Shown one piece after another: positions 14,210 through 22,430 of a stretch of DNA of 32,583 nucleotides. This DNA is from a bacterium. Its GTDB lineage: Bacteria; Patescibacteriota; Minisyncoccia; Phycocordibacterales; UBA9973. The stretch lies in contig JAKAKW010000008.1 of NCBI GenBank assembly GCA_021824345.1, positions 1 through 32,583 of the forward strand. Reading direction: 5' to 3'. Made by a program: the position numbers and the translations under genes. Within the stretch, counting starts at the first letter, position 1. Each line of letters starts with the position of its first letter. The notes below the pieces were generated by a model. That model was given only the letters and a program-made list of their open reading frames with translations, was not told the DNA's origin and made no database searches.

Positions 14210-15466
14210 CTATTTGCGCACTCCGTACTTGCCTTCGGCCAGCCACTTGTAAGTGGTCATTTCCCGCGTCCCCATCGGCCCGCGGGCGTGCAATTTGTCC
14301 GTTGAATTGCCTATTTCCGAACCAAGGCCGAAAACTGCCCCGTCGGAGAAGCGGGTGGAAGCATTCACATATACGACGGCCGCGTCTGTTTCCCGCTGGA
14401 ACCTTTCCGCATTTTTTTTGTTTTCAGTAAGGATTGCCTCGGAATGCTTGGAAGAATATTTGGCGATATGCGAGAGCGCTTCATCCAAACCGGAAACGAT
14501 TTTTACCGACATCTTCTGGCTCAGATATTCCCGGCCGAAATTTTCCGGCTTGGCGGGCTTCAGCAGTTCCGTCGGATAGCATTTTTTCAAAATTCCGTAG
14601 CTTGGCCGGTCGGCAAATATTTCCACCCTTTTTTCTTTGAGCAGCTTGGCCATCATGGGCAGGAATTTTTCCGCATTTTTTTTGTGGACGAGCGCGGTAT
14701 CCAGGGCGTTGCATACGCTCGGGCGCTGGGTTTTGGCATTCCAGATTATTTTGGCGGAAGGGGAGAGTTTGGCCGATTCGTCCACGAATGTGTGGCATAC
14801 CCCCGCGCCGGTTTCAATTACCGGGATCTTAGCGCTGTCCCGGACGAAATTTATCAGTCTGGCGCTTCCGCGGGGAATAGCCAGATCCACCAGTCCCCGA
14901 GCGGTAATTATGGCTTCAGCGGCCCCTTTGACCGCCGGATCAATAAACTGCACCGCTTCCGGATCGGCTTTTGCGGAAAGGAGCGCCTGCCTTATTACCT
15001 TGTGCAGGGCGATGTAGCTGTTTTTCCCGTCGTGTCCGCCTTTGAGCACTGCTGCGTTGCCGGCGATCAGGCAGATGGCGGAGACGTCTGTGGTTACATT
15101 CGGACGCGATTCATAGATTATGCCTATTACTCCCATAGGCACGCGCTTTCGGCACAGCGAGAGCCCGTTCCTGTTCCGGCAATCAAACGTTTCCCCGATA
15201 GGGTCGGGAAGGCCAGTCAGTCCTTCCACTTCCCGGGCCATTCCTTCTATGCGCTCGGGGGTCAGCAGCAATCGGTCGCGCATCGGGTCGTCCTTTGGAA
15301 ATTTTTTCAAATCTTTCTCATTGGCGGAGAGTATGGCTTTCTTGCTTTTGCGCAATCCTTTTGCCAGGTTCTTCAGTATGAGTTTGCGCTTGGCGTAAGG
15401 CAAAAGCCCGAGGGAGAGCGACGCCCTTTTTGCTTTTCTCAGCTGTTTTTCTATCTTTGCGTTCAT
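14210..15466 (-). CDS. proA: Gamma-glutamyl phosphate reductase
   Basis: 418 residues from the ATG at 15466. The frame continues to 15493, but 15466 lies 7 nt after a TGG-TACTAT -10 and gives the normal length. NADPH-dependent reduction of glutamyl 5-phosphate to the semialdehyde, step two of proline synthesis. Signatures: VPMGVIGIIYESRPNVT (~110), the nucleotide-binding GNAAVLKGG, IPRGSARLI, PVIETGAGVCHTFVD with the catalytic Cys, and SDGAVFGLGSEIGNST near the C-terminus. It is separated from proC by a strong hairpin and has its own promoter, while proB-proC lie upstream on the same strand. Confidence 0.95.
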   Translation of the reverse strand: MNAKIEKQLRKAKRASLSLGLLPYAKRKLILKNLAKGLRKSKKAILSANEKDLKKFPKDDPMRDRLLLTPERIEGMAREVEGLTGLPDPIGETFDCRNRNGLSLCRKRVPMGVIGIIYESRPNVTTDVSAICLIAGNAAVLKGGHDGKNSYIALHKVIRQALLSAKADPEAVQFIDPAVKGAAEAIITARGLVDLAIPRGSARLINFVRDSAKIPVIETGAGVCHTFVDESAKLSPSAKIIWNAKTQRPSVCNALDTALVHKKNAEKFLPMMAKLLKEKRVEIFADRPSYGILKKCYPTELLKPAKPENFGREYLSQKMSVKIVSGLDEALSHIAKYSSKHSEAILTENKKNAERFQRETDAAVVYVNASTRFSDGAVFGLGSEIGNSTDKLHARGPMGTREMTTYKWLAEGKYGVRK

Positions 15467-15473
15467 GCCATTA

Positions 15474-15482
15474 ATAGTACCA
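15474..15482 (-). promoter_or_regulatory. Extended -10 promoter of proA, leaderless
   Basis: Minus-strand TGG-TACTAT followed by 7 nt and the ATG at 15466; it decides between the 15493 and 15466 starts. Confidence 0.5.
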
Positions 15483-15493
15483 TAGCCCTGCAC

Positions 15494-15532
15494 AAATTAT
15501 AGGGCGGAGGGTTACCCTCCGCCCTATAATTT
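15494..15532 (-). terminator. Terminator after proC, perfect 19-bp inverted repeat
   Basis: AAATTATAGGGCGGAGGGT, one T, then the exact complement ending CCCTATAATTT. It lies 8 nt beyond the proC stop and before the proA promoter. On the plus strand it is followed by TTCTCTTTTTT, so it may work in both directions. The AT-rich stem ends also contain TATAAT. Confidence 0.75.
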
Positions 15533-15540
15533 TCTCTTTT

Positions 15541-16275
15541 TTATTTACCCAGCTCCTTCGCTCTTTTATATGCCGCCTTTACGGCCTTCTGCATCATTTT
15601 ATCAAAATTCAGGTGTTTCAGGGCCGCTTCCGTGGTTCCGCCTTTTGAGGCCACTTTTTTCATCAGCTCGGCATAATCAACATTTTTTGAAAGAGCCGCC
15701 GAGGCCTGGAAAGTCTTATCAGTCAGCTTTCGCGCTTCTTCTTTATTGAAGCCCAGTTTTTTTGCGGAATCTTCAAGCAGTTTTGCCAGAAGGAAAAAAT
15801 AAGCGGGGCCCGAGCCGGAGACGGCTGTCACTTTGTTCAGCGTATCTTCTTTTTTCACTTCAAAGTTTTCCGTGATCTTATCCAAAAATTTTTTCACGCC
15901 CTTCTTTTCCGAAAGAGATAGCCCGGAAGAAATCCAGCCGGCGATGCCTTCTCCCGCCGCCAAGCCCAATGAGGGCATTACCCTTACGATCTTTCCGTGC
16001 CCTGATATGCTTTTGATTTTTTTAATCGGGAATCCCGCCATGATGGAAATCAGCACGGTTTCCTTTTTAAGCCCGCCTTGCTTGATTTCTTTGATAGCCG
16101 CGGGCGCGTCCTGGGGTTTTACCGCGAGTATCGCATAACTGGAATTGCAGACCGGTTTTTTTGATTCGCCGATATCTGCGTGAAAAATCTCTGCGGACGG
16201 ATCGTTTTTCCCGAGCTCCCTTGCGATGGCTCTGCCCATGGTACCGTATCCTATTATGGCGACTTTTGTTTTCAT
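15541..16275 (-). CDS. proC: Pyrroline-5-carboxylate reductase
   Basis: 244 residues, slightly short (usual ~270). It reduces 1-pyrroline-5-carboxylate to proline. The N-terminal Rossmann motif is VAIIGYGTMGRAIA (GxGxMG), followed by ILAVKPQD, SIMAGFP, the conserved MPSLGLAAGEG, and the C-terminal ProC signature VSGSGPAYFFLL ... SKGGTTEAAL. Its ATG overlaps the proB stop by 4 nt (ATGA), so the two are translationally coupled. Confidence 0.95.
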   Translation of the reverse strand: MKTKVAIIGYGTMGRAIARELGKNDPSAEIFHADIGESKKPVCNSSYAILAVKPQDAPAAIKEIKQGGLKKETVLISIMAGFPIKKIKSISGHGKIVRVMPSLGLAAGEGIAGWISSGLSLSEKKGVKKFLDKITENFEVKKEDTLNKVTAVSGSGPAYFFLLAKLLEDSAKKLGFNKEEARKLTDKTFQASAALSKNVDYAELMKKVASKGGTTEAALKHLNFDKMMQKAVKAAYKRAKELGK

Positions 16276-17036
16276 TTTTTTGTTTTTCCTTTGGCGGCAA
16301 ACCTGGTACCCGGAAAATTTCCATTCAGCGCTTTTAACAGAACCCCCTTCCGGCTTCCTCGGCCGATGAATGTTTCTATACCTTTATCGGTGGCGAACTT
16401 TGCCGCTCGCACTTTTGAGAGCATTCCTCCCCGTCCAAGATCGGAAGTTTCGGTTCCGCACAGTTTCTCAATTTTTTTGTCTATTTTTTTCACAATCTTT
16501 ACCAAAGAAGCGCCGTCATGGCGGTCCGGGTTTGAGGTGAAAAGCCCGTCTTGGTCGGTAAGAATTACGTACCTGTCCGCTTTGATTCCCGCCGCCACTA
16601 CCGCTCCGAACATATCATTGTCTCCCACAGTCAGATCTCCCGCCTTCATGAAATCATTTTCATTGATAATGGGGAGCACTTTATGGGAAAGCATAGCCTC
16701 AATGTTTTTCAGAAAATTTCCGAAATGCTCCCGGCTTCTGAAGTCCTCGCTTAAAATAAGCACCTGCCCGACCGTTATTCTGCGTTTCAGGGCCGCATGG
16801 ATATAGTCGTGCATCAGAAGCGGCTGGCCGACAGCCGCCGCTATTTTTTTTCTGGCGGGGCTGGAAAAATGCACGAAGGGAAGCCCGGTTCCTATGGCTC
16901 CGGAGCTTACCATTATCACTTCATGCCCCTTTTTTATTACCCCGGATACGTCATTCATGAGCAAATCCACCTTGCGGGCGTCCAGTCCGTTCTTTCCAAT
17001 AAGCACTCTTGTGCCGATTTTCACCACGATTCTCAT
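16272..17036 (-). CDS. proB: Glutamate 5-kinase without PUA domain
   Basis: 254 residues, the amino-acid-kinase domain only; many bacterial ProB have an extra ~100-residue PUA domain. It phosphorylates glutamate with ATP, the first step of proline synthesis, usually inhibited by proline. Signatures: VVKIGTRVL, VSSGAIGTG, LPIINENDF, GDNDMFGAVVAAGI, LTDQDGLFTSNP and GRGGMLSKVRAA. It starts 13 nt after comF and overlaps proC by 4 nt. The missing PUA domain may alter feedback control, though kinase-only ProB proteins are active. Confidence 0.94.
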   Translation of the reverse strand: MRIVVKIGTRVLIGKNGLDARKVDLLMNDVSGVIKKGHEVIMVSSGAIGTGLPFVHFSSPARKKIAAAVGQPLLMHDYIHAALKRRITVGQVLILSEDFRSREHFGNFLKNIEAMLSHKVLPIINENDFMKAGDLTVGDNDMFGAVVAAGIKADRYVILTDQDGLFTSNPDRHDGASLVKIVKKIDKKIEKLCGTETSDLGRGGMLSKVRAAKFATDKGIETFIGRGSRKGVLLKALNGNFPGTRFAAKGKTKK

Positions 17037-17049
17037 GAGTTAAATCCTA

Positions 17050-17697
17050 TCAGTGCGCGACGGTAAAAGCAATTACTCTGCGGGCGCCGGCGGCAAGCAG
17101 AATTTTCCTTGCTTCGGCCAAAGTGGCGCCCGTGGTGGTAACATCGTCGACCAAAACAAGATTCCGTCCGCGGATCATTTCCGCGTTTTTTGCCGCGAAG
17201 GTTTCCGTCACGTTTGCCATGCGTTCCGCCCGATGGTATATGCGCGCCTGGTGTTCCGTCTCTCTTGTCTTTTCCAAAGCGCCCCATCCGTTTTTTATGA
17301 ATCCATTTGAAATTCTTTCCAAATCCCTTGAGATGAGCTCGGACTGATTGTATCCGCGCTCTTTCCTCCTGGCTTTTGATATCGGCACCGGCGCCAGAAT
17401 CGGATCGCTGAAATTTTCCAAAAGGGAGAGTTCGGACAGCTCTTCAAGGATCGCTCCGTACAGCGCTTCGGCGAAGACGCCGGAAGTTCCGCGCCTGTTT
17501 TCATATTTTAAGCGATGGATGGCCGTTCTGACCGTCCGGCGCCGATAATCATGCAAAGAAAATATCCATTCGTCTCTCGGGCATTCAGGCGGCGGTTCCT
17601 GAGACAGGCATTCCAGGCATATTGAAGACCCGGCCCTTTTGCAGACCGCGCAATATTCCGGAAAAAGCAATTGCAATATGGCTTTTAATGCCTTCAT
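17050..17697 (-). CDS. comF: ComF family phosphoribosyltransferase-like protein
   Basis: 215 residues. The N-terminus has a zinc-finger-like Cys4 (Cys16, 19, 27, 30). The C-terminal type I phosphoribosyltransferase domain has VPISKARRKERGYNQSE and the PRPP loop LVLVDDVTTTGATLAEA. ComF helps move incoming single-stranded DNA in natural transformation; the adjacent type IV pilus locus makes a DNA-uptake role attractive, but this is inference. It leads the comF-proB-proC transcript from a promoter that overlaps the divergent pilM promoter. Confidence 0.88.
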   Translation of the reverse strand: MKALKAILQLLFPEYCAVCKRAGSSICLECLSQEPPPECPRDEWIFSLHDYRRRTVRTAIHRLKYENRRGTSGVFAEALYGAILEELSELSLLENFSDPILAPVPISKARRKERGYNQSELISRDLERISNGFIKNGWGALEKTRETEHQARIYHRAERMANVTETFAAKNAEMIRGRNLVLVDDVTTTGATLAEARKILLAAGARRVIAFTVAH

Positions 17698-17699
17698 TA

Positions 17700-17715
17700 T
17701 GTTACAATTATACCA
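17700..17715. promoter_or_regulatory. Overlapping divergent promoters of comF and pilM
   Basis: Minus strand: TGG-TATAAT (17715-17707), 9 nt before the comF ATG. Plus strand: TGT-TACAAT (17700-17708), 13 nt before the pilM ATG. The boxes share two bases, so polymerase cannot occupy both at once. Confidence 0.5.
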
Positions 17716-17721
17716 TCGAAT

Positions 17722-18852
17722 ATGGACAATCCCCTGAAAGGCATTTTCTCAAATATCAGTCTGTTTAAAAGTTCCGGCACCAGCGAACATGCCCTGGGCA
17801 TTGACGTCGGCTCTTCTTCCATCAAGGTGGTTGAAATAAAAAAGAAAGGGGGAAAGGCCGCGCTTGAGACTTACGGAGTCATATCGCTTGGGCCGTACGC
17901 GGACGAAGACATGGGCAAAGTGACCAATCTTCCGGTAGAAAAGGTGGCGGAGGCAATACAAGAAGTGCTGAAACAGTCCGGAACCACCACCAATTCCGTC
18001 GGCGTTTCCATTCCGGTGCAGTCCAGCCTTATCTTCAACATCACGCTGCCCCAGCAAGTGTCGGAAAGCGAACTCCGTTCCATCGTGCCGCTTGAAGCGC
18101 GAAAGTATATCCCGGTTCCGATTACCGAAGTGACGTTGGATTATTTCCTTCTTCCTTCCAAAGAGCCTTCCTTCGAAGAAGCAAACAATCCGGAAACGCC
18201 TTCTGCCGCTCCCGCTTCGAAAGAGGTGCTGGCGGTCGCAATTCAGAATGACGCAATATCAAAATATCGCTCTCTCGTTTCGCAGTGCGGACTCCAGGCC
18301 GGTTTTTTTGAATTGGAAATATTTTCTTCTCTCCGGGCGAATTTGGAACATGAACTCTCCCTGGTGCTCTTGGTGGATTTCGGCGCATCTCATACGCGTC
18401 TCTCCCTGATAGAATTCGGAATGCTAAAAGCCTATCACACGGTTAATCGGGGAGGAGCGGCCATAACCGAAGCTATCGCCGAATCCTTGTCCATTCCTTT
18501 TGCCAAAGCGGAAGAAATGAAGAAGGAATATGGACTCTTCGAAAATCCGGCTGAGAAGAAGCTGGCGGGGATAATTAATACCCATCTTGATTATATTTTT
18601 TCCGAAACAAACAATATGCTCTTCGGATTTGAAAAGAAATACGGCAAGACTCCGGGCAAGGTGATTTTTTCCGGAGGAGGATCGATGCTGAAAGGCCTTT
18701 TGGAAGCGGCCTCGGGCAACTTTAAGGCAGAGGTGGAAATAGGCCGGCCTTTTTCAAAAGTCGGCTCCCCGGTTTTTTTGGAGAAGGTTCTCCAAGCAAC
18801 CGGCCCGGAATTTGCCGTAGCCCTCGGTCTTGCATTGCGAAAATTACAATAA
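17722..18852 (+). CDS. pilM: Type IV pilus assembly protein PilM
   Basis: 376 residues, actin-like ATPase fold, cytoplasmic. PilM binds the N-terminal peptide of PilN and couples the alignment complex to the motor. Features: HALGIDVGSSSIKVVEI (phosphate 1 motif, ~24-40), PVQSSLIFNITLP, ELRSIVPLEARKYIPVPI (the PilM core), LLVDFGASHTRLSLI (phosphate 2) and VIFSGGGSMLKGL (adenosine motif). Length is close to the usual ~350-380. First gene of the pilus operon. Confidence 0.94.
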   Translation: MDNPLKGIFSNISLFKSSGTSEHALGIDVGSSSIKVVEIKKKGGKAALETYGVISLGPYADEDMGKVTNLPVEKVAEAIQEVLKQSGTTTNSVGVSIPVQSSLIFNITLPQQVSESELRSIVPLEARKYIPVPITEVTLDYFLLPSKEPSFEEANNPETPSAAPASKEVLAVAIQNDAISKYRSLVSQCGLQAGFFELEIFSSLRANLEHELSLVLLVDFGASHTRLSLIEFGMLKAYHTVNRGGAAITEAIAESLSIPFAKAEEMKKEYGLFENPAEKKLAGIINTHLDYIFSETNNMLFGFEKKYGKTPGKVIFSGGGSMLKGLLEAASGNFKAEVEIGRPFSKVGSPVFLEKVLQATGPEFAVALGLALRKLQ

Positions 18853-18873
18853 GTGAGATAATATAAAGAAAAG

Positions 18874-19479
18874 ATGGAGATAGATTTTCAAACTTCATTC
18901 ATTCCCAAGAAGCCTATGATGGCGCCCCCGAAACCTGAGAAGGGGAAGCCCGTCAGTTTTGTTACTTTTATTTCAATTCTCATATTCTTCACCATCCTCA
19001 TCGCCACCGGCGCCCTATATTTTTATAAAGGAACTCTTTCGTCCGGAATCACAAAAATGCAGAATGACTTGAAGCTGGCCGAAGGGCGCTTTGAGCCCGC
19101 CAAGCTTTCCCAGCTGGCGCTTCTGGACAAGCGCTTGCGGGCCGGAAGCTCGGTATTGGACAAGCACGTTGCCGTGTCTCCGATTTTTCAAGAACTTGAA
19201 AAAATTACCATAAAGACGGTGCGTTACACCAGCTTTAATTACTCCCAAGAGAGCGGGACTTCCGGCAAGATAGCGGTGAAGCTGATCGGAGTAGCCACCG
19301 ACTACACTTCAGTCGCCGTCCAATCCGACTTTTTCAGCCAAGACAAGAATTTCATTGATCCGGTGTTTTCCAATCTTACCTTGAACCAAAAAGGAAACGT
19401 GTCCTTTGACCTGCAATTTTCAGTGGATCCGTCATTTATAAATTACAAGAAGGCGCTTGCCGCCGCGGCAGCGAATTAG
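18874..19479 (+). CDS. pilN: Type IV pilus alignment protein PilN-like
   Basis: 201 residues. A short cytoplasmic tail starts MEIDFQTSFIPKKP (the position of the PilM-binding peptide) with a Pro/Lys-rich linker, one membrane helix (about 28-50), a coiled-coil segment (~55-90) and a ferredoxin-like periplasmic domain. PilN pairs with PilO. Sequence is diverged from proteobacterial PilN; the assignment rests on topology and position between pilM and pilO. Confidence 0.8.
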   Translation: MEIDFQTSFIPKKPMMAPPKPEKGKPVSFVTFISILIFFTILIATGALYFYKGTLSSGITKMQNDLKLAEGRFEPAKLSQLALLDKRLRAGSSVLDKHVAVSPIFQELEKITIKTVRYTSFNYSQESGTSGKIAVKLIGVATDYTSVAVQSDFFSQDKNFIDPVFSNLTLNQKGNVSFDLQFSVDPSFINYKKALAAAAAN

Positions 19480-19481
19480 CT

Positions 19482-20066
19482 ATGGTGAAATACGTACTGC
19501 CCGCCATTTTAATAGGAATCTCCCTGGCCATGTTTTTCGGCTTCACCAATCCTATTCTTGGAGATATTTCCAATTTGAAAACGCTGTCTTCTTCATATAA
19601 CCAAGCCTTGTCCAATTCAAAGGAACTGGAAATGGAACGCGACAAGCTTACGGCCAAATACAACACCATTGATCCGCAAAACATTGAGAAGCTCGGCAAG
19701 CTGATGCCGGACAGCGTGGACAACATTCGGCTGATATTGGAAATAGAAAAAATCGCCGCTCCCTACGGCATGACCATTAAAGATGTCCAATACAATTCTC
19801 CGGAACAGAACAGCGCAAGCGTAAGCCAGAGAGCGGGAGGGGGCGGAGTCACCTCCGGCCTTTATGGCACATGGAACCTGCAATTTTCCACTCAAGGGTC
19901 CTATGACAATTTCGTGAGTTTCTTGAAGGATCTGGAAGACAATCTGAGGATCGTGGACGTATCCTCCATAAGTTTCACTTCCGAAGACATTCCCGGCCTA
20001 AATCCGAATCTTCCCCGGGTGTACAAATTTGACATCGCCTTGAGCACTTATTGGCTAAAAAATTAA
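19482..20066 (+). CDS. pilO: Type IV pilus alignment protein PilO
   Basis: 194 residues. One N-terminal membrane helix (about 3-23), a coiled coil (LKTLSSSYNQALSNSKELEMERDKL region, ~30-65), then LGKLMPDSVDNIRLILEIEKIAAPYGM, a typical PilO block, and a ferredoxin-like domain (SGLYGTWNLQFSTQGSYDNF). It forms heterodimers with PilN in the membrane. It starts 2 nt after pilN. Confidence 0.85.
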   Translation: MVKYVLPAILIGISLAMFFGFTNPILGDISNLKTLSSSYNQALSNSKELEMERDKLTAKYNTIDPQNIEKLGKLMPDSVDNIRLILEIEKIAAPYGMTIKDVQYNSPEQNSASVSQRAGGGGVTSGLYGTWNLQFSTQGSYDNFVSFLKDLEDNLRIVDVSSISFTSEDIPGLNPNLPRVYKFDIALSTYWLKN

Positions 20067-20067
20067 A

Positions 20068-20613
20068 ATGCGCGGAAAGATAAAAAACATAATAATATTC
20101 GCGGTGGCGGCGGTCGTTCTTGTTTTTCTGTACGTGACTTTTTTCAGCGGAGGCGGAAATTCCGGAAATTCCAGCCTGGTCACTTCTTCTTCTCCGATGG
20201 ATATAAATTCCGCCATATCCAATCTGTCAAATTCCAGTTCCGGCAACAGTCCGACCATCGGCAACGATTTCCTCTCATTGCTTTTGTCCATCCGGAGCAT
20301 CAATCTGAACGATTCAATCTTTTCGGATAAGTCATGGTTGAACCTTCGAGACTCCAGCGTAGTTTTGAATCCGGCAAGCGGAGAAGAAGGGCGGCCCAAT
20401 CCGTTTGCTCCCATAGGATCGGATATTATGTCCAACACGGGGAATCCGTCCTCTTCAACTTTCAGCATGCTTCCGGGACAGATGCCTTCCGCCGGAATGA
20501 ATGACACCGGATCAAGCGGAACGAATCCGAACATTTCATTTGATAATCCTTCCAGTTCCGTTGACAGCGGAATAAACCCGCCGGCTGCTCCGCCGGTCGG
20601 TTCGGGCAATTAA
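20068..20613 (+). CDS. PilP-like pilus accessory protein
   Basis: 181 residues. One membrane helix at the N-terminus (about 5-26), a Ser/Asn/Gly-rich linker, then a small conserved-looking block LLLSIRSINLNDSIF ... GRPNPFAPIG (about 70-120) and a long low-complexity Ser/Pro/Asn tail. The GRPNPFAPIG element recalls the RDPF-type motif of PilP. Position directly after pilO and 1 nt from its stop supports this. PilP proper is an outer-membrane-linked lipoprotein in diderms; here no lipobox is seen, consistent with a monoderm. Confidence 0.6.
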   Translation: MRGKIKNIIIFAVAAVVLVFLYVTFFSGGGNSGNSSLVTSSSPMDINSAISNLSNSSSGNSPTIGNDFLSLLLSIRSINLNDSIFSDKSWLNLRDSSVVLNPASGEEGRPNPFAPIGSDIMSNTGNPSSSTFSMLPGQMPSAGMNDTGSSGTNPNISFDNPSSSVDSGINPPAAPPVGSGN

Positions 20614-20626
20614 TCGAAAAAGCAAT

Positions 20627-22384
20627 ATGAGTTTTTTAGAAGAGTTGGCCCAAAACGGCCTGATAAAAAAGAATCAGATAGACCAAGTCAAGAATTTGGC
20701 GATGGAAAAATACGGAGGGAGCGTGGACCAAGCCCTCGTCGCTCTTGGCATTTCGGAAGACAAAGTGCTCGAGGCCAAGGGAAAGTATTTGAAAATACCG
20801 GTTCGCAAGATAAATACGAATGAGATATCTTTTGACGCGCTCAAATATATTCCCGAGGACTCCGCGGCCTACTATCATTTCGTTCCGGTAGAGCTGAAAG
20901 ACGGGGTTTTGGAAGTCGGCGTAACTGATCCGGAAAACGTGCAGGCCATGGACGCTCTGGAATTCATCTCGGCCAAATCCGGGGTGCCGTTCAAGGTGTA
21001 TTTGATTTCGGAAAGCGATTACAAGAGCGTGATGGAAAGCTACCGCGGAATGGGGAGCCAGGTGGAAGAAGCCCTGGACGAGATAAGCGAAGAGGAAAAA
21101 GAGGAGAGCAAGAACAAAAGCGAAAAAGAGGCGAAGAATCTCGGAAAGGAAATAAAAGAAGCGGAGAATTCGGACAATAAAAAGATAGTGGAAGACGCGC
21201 CGGTGATAAAGATCGTGGCGGTGCTTCTTAAAAACGCCATTGAGGGCGGAGCTTCGGATATCCATATAGAGCACACGGGAGACAAGGTAAAAGTGCGCTT
21301 CCGAGTGGACGGCGTATTGCATACCGCCGTAGTCTTGCCTCCGAATATTCACAGCGGAATCGTGGCCAGAGTAAAGATACTTGCCAAGCTTCGGCTGGAT
21401 GAAAAGCGGAAGCCCCAAGACGGATCTTTCAGCACATCCGTAGACGATCGGAAAATAGACTTCCGCGTTTCCACCATGCCGTCTTATTACGGCGAAAAGG
21501 TAGTGATCAGAATATTGGATGCCCTTAAGGGGGTGAAATCTCTTGACCAGCTCGGCCTTTCAGAGAGGAACATGGAAATGGTTAAAAGAGTGATCGAAAA
21601 ACCGTACGGCCTGGTGCTGATAACCGGACCGACCGGCAGCGGAAAATCCACCACTTTGTATTCAATGATGAACCAACTGGACAAGGAGGAGAACAATATC
21701 GTTTCCTTGGAAGATCCTGTGGAATATCACATTCCCGGAATCAACCAATCCCAGATGATGCCGGAAATCGGATATACTTTCGCTTCCGGACTGCGGTCCA
21801 TCCTTCGCCAAGACCCGGATGTAATCATGGTGGGAGAGATACGCGATAAAGAAACGGCCGAACTTGCCATACAAGCGGCTTTGACCGGACACCTTGTTTT
21901 TTCCACTCTGCATACCAACAACGCCATCGGCGCGGTGCCCCGGCTGGTGGACATGGGAATAGATCCGTATTTGATAGCCCCGACTCTGGTGCTTTCCGTG
22001 GCTCAGCGTCTCGCCCGGCTGGCGTGTCCCGACGCGAAAAAGCTGGTGCCTATGGATGAAAGCATAAAAATACAGATACAGGACGAGATAAAAGACTTGC
22101 CGGAAAATTTCAAGAAAGAAATAAAAATCAAAGATCAGATGTACGAAGTGGTTCCCACCGAGAAATGCCCTTCCGGCACGAAAGGGCGCGTCGCCATCTT
22201 TGAAATGTTCGAGGTGGACAAGGAAATGCAGAATGTGATTCTGAAAAATCCCATCGGATCGGAGATATACAAAGTGGCTCGGGCCCACGGCATGCTCACC
22301 ATGCGCGAGGATGCCACCTTGAAAGCGCTGGACGGAGTCATTCCGTTCAAGGAAGTTTACAATTTCAATAACGAAGGCGATTAA
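20627..22384 (+). CDS. pilB: Type IV pilus extension ATPase PilB
   Basis: 585 residues, secretion ATPase (GspE/PilB) that drives pilin polymerisation. Order: N-terminal MshEN-like domain (~1-140), an acidic Glu/Lys linker (~145-190), then the ATPase. Walker A GPTGSGKST begins at ~334, the Asp box is LEDPVEY, Walker B is DVIMVGEIRD, the His box is STLHTNNAIGA. The usual zinc tetracysteine is reduced: only Cys467 (ACPDAKK) and Cys514 (KCPSGTKG) remain of CPxC...CxxC, so metal binding is probably lost. Upstream gene ends 13 nt before. Confidence 0.95.
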   Translation: MSFLEELAQNGLIKKNQIDQVKNLAMEKYGGSVDQALVALGISEDKVLEAKGKYLKIPVRKINTNEISFDALKYIPEDSAAYYHFVPVELKDGVLEVGVTDPENVQAMDALEFISAKSGVPFKVYLISESDYKSVMESYRGMGSQVEEALDEISEEEKEESKNKSEKEAKNLGKEIKEAENSDNKKIVEDAPVIKIVAVLLKNAIEGGASDIHIEHTGDKVKVRFRVDGVLHTAVVLPPNIHSGIVARVKILAKLRLDEKRKPQDGSFSTSVDDRKIDFRVSTMPSYYGEKVVIRILDALKGVKSLDQLGLSERNMEMVKRVIEKPYGLVLITGPTGSGKSTTLYSMMNQLDKEENNIVSLEDPVEYHIPGINQSQMMPEIGYTFASGLRSILRQDPDVIMVGEIRDKETAELAIQAALTGHLVFSTLHTNNAIGAVPRLVDMGIDPYLIAPTLVLSVAQRLARLACPDAKKLVPMDESIKIQIQDEIKDLPENFKKEIKIKDQMYEVVPTEKCPSGTKGRVAIFEMFEVDKEMQNVILKNPIGSEIYKVARAHGMLTMREDATLKALDGVIPFKEVYNFNNEGD

Positions 22385-22404
22385 TGTATTTTTAACGCCC
22401 GATT

Positions 22405-22413
22405 TGTTATAAT
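22405..22413 (+). promoter_or_regulatory. Extended -10 promoter of pilT
   Basis: TGT-TATAAT, 17 nt before the ATG at 22431. It gives pilT-pilC a separate promoter from pilM-pilB. Confidence 0.5.
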
Positions 22414-22430
22414 TTAATGGATAAATTTTT

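Noticed and set aside
14444-15502. 352-aa frame opposite proA
   Set aside because: Antisense shadow of a conserved gene; no motif and no promoter.
20636-21418. 260-aa minus-strand frame opposite pilB
   Set aside because: Antisense of the MshEN domain; composition rich in His, Phe and Tyr as expected for a shadow.
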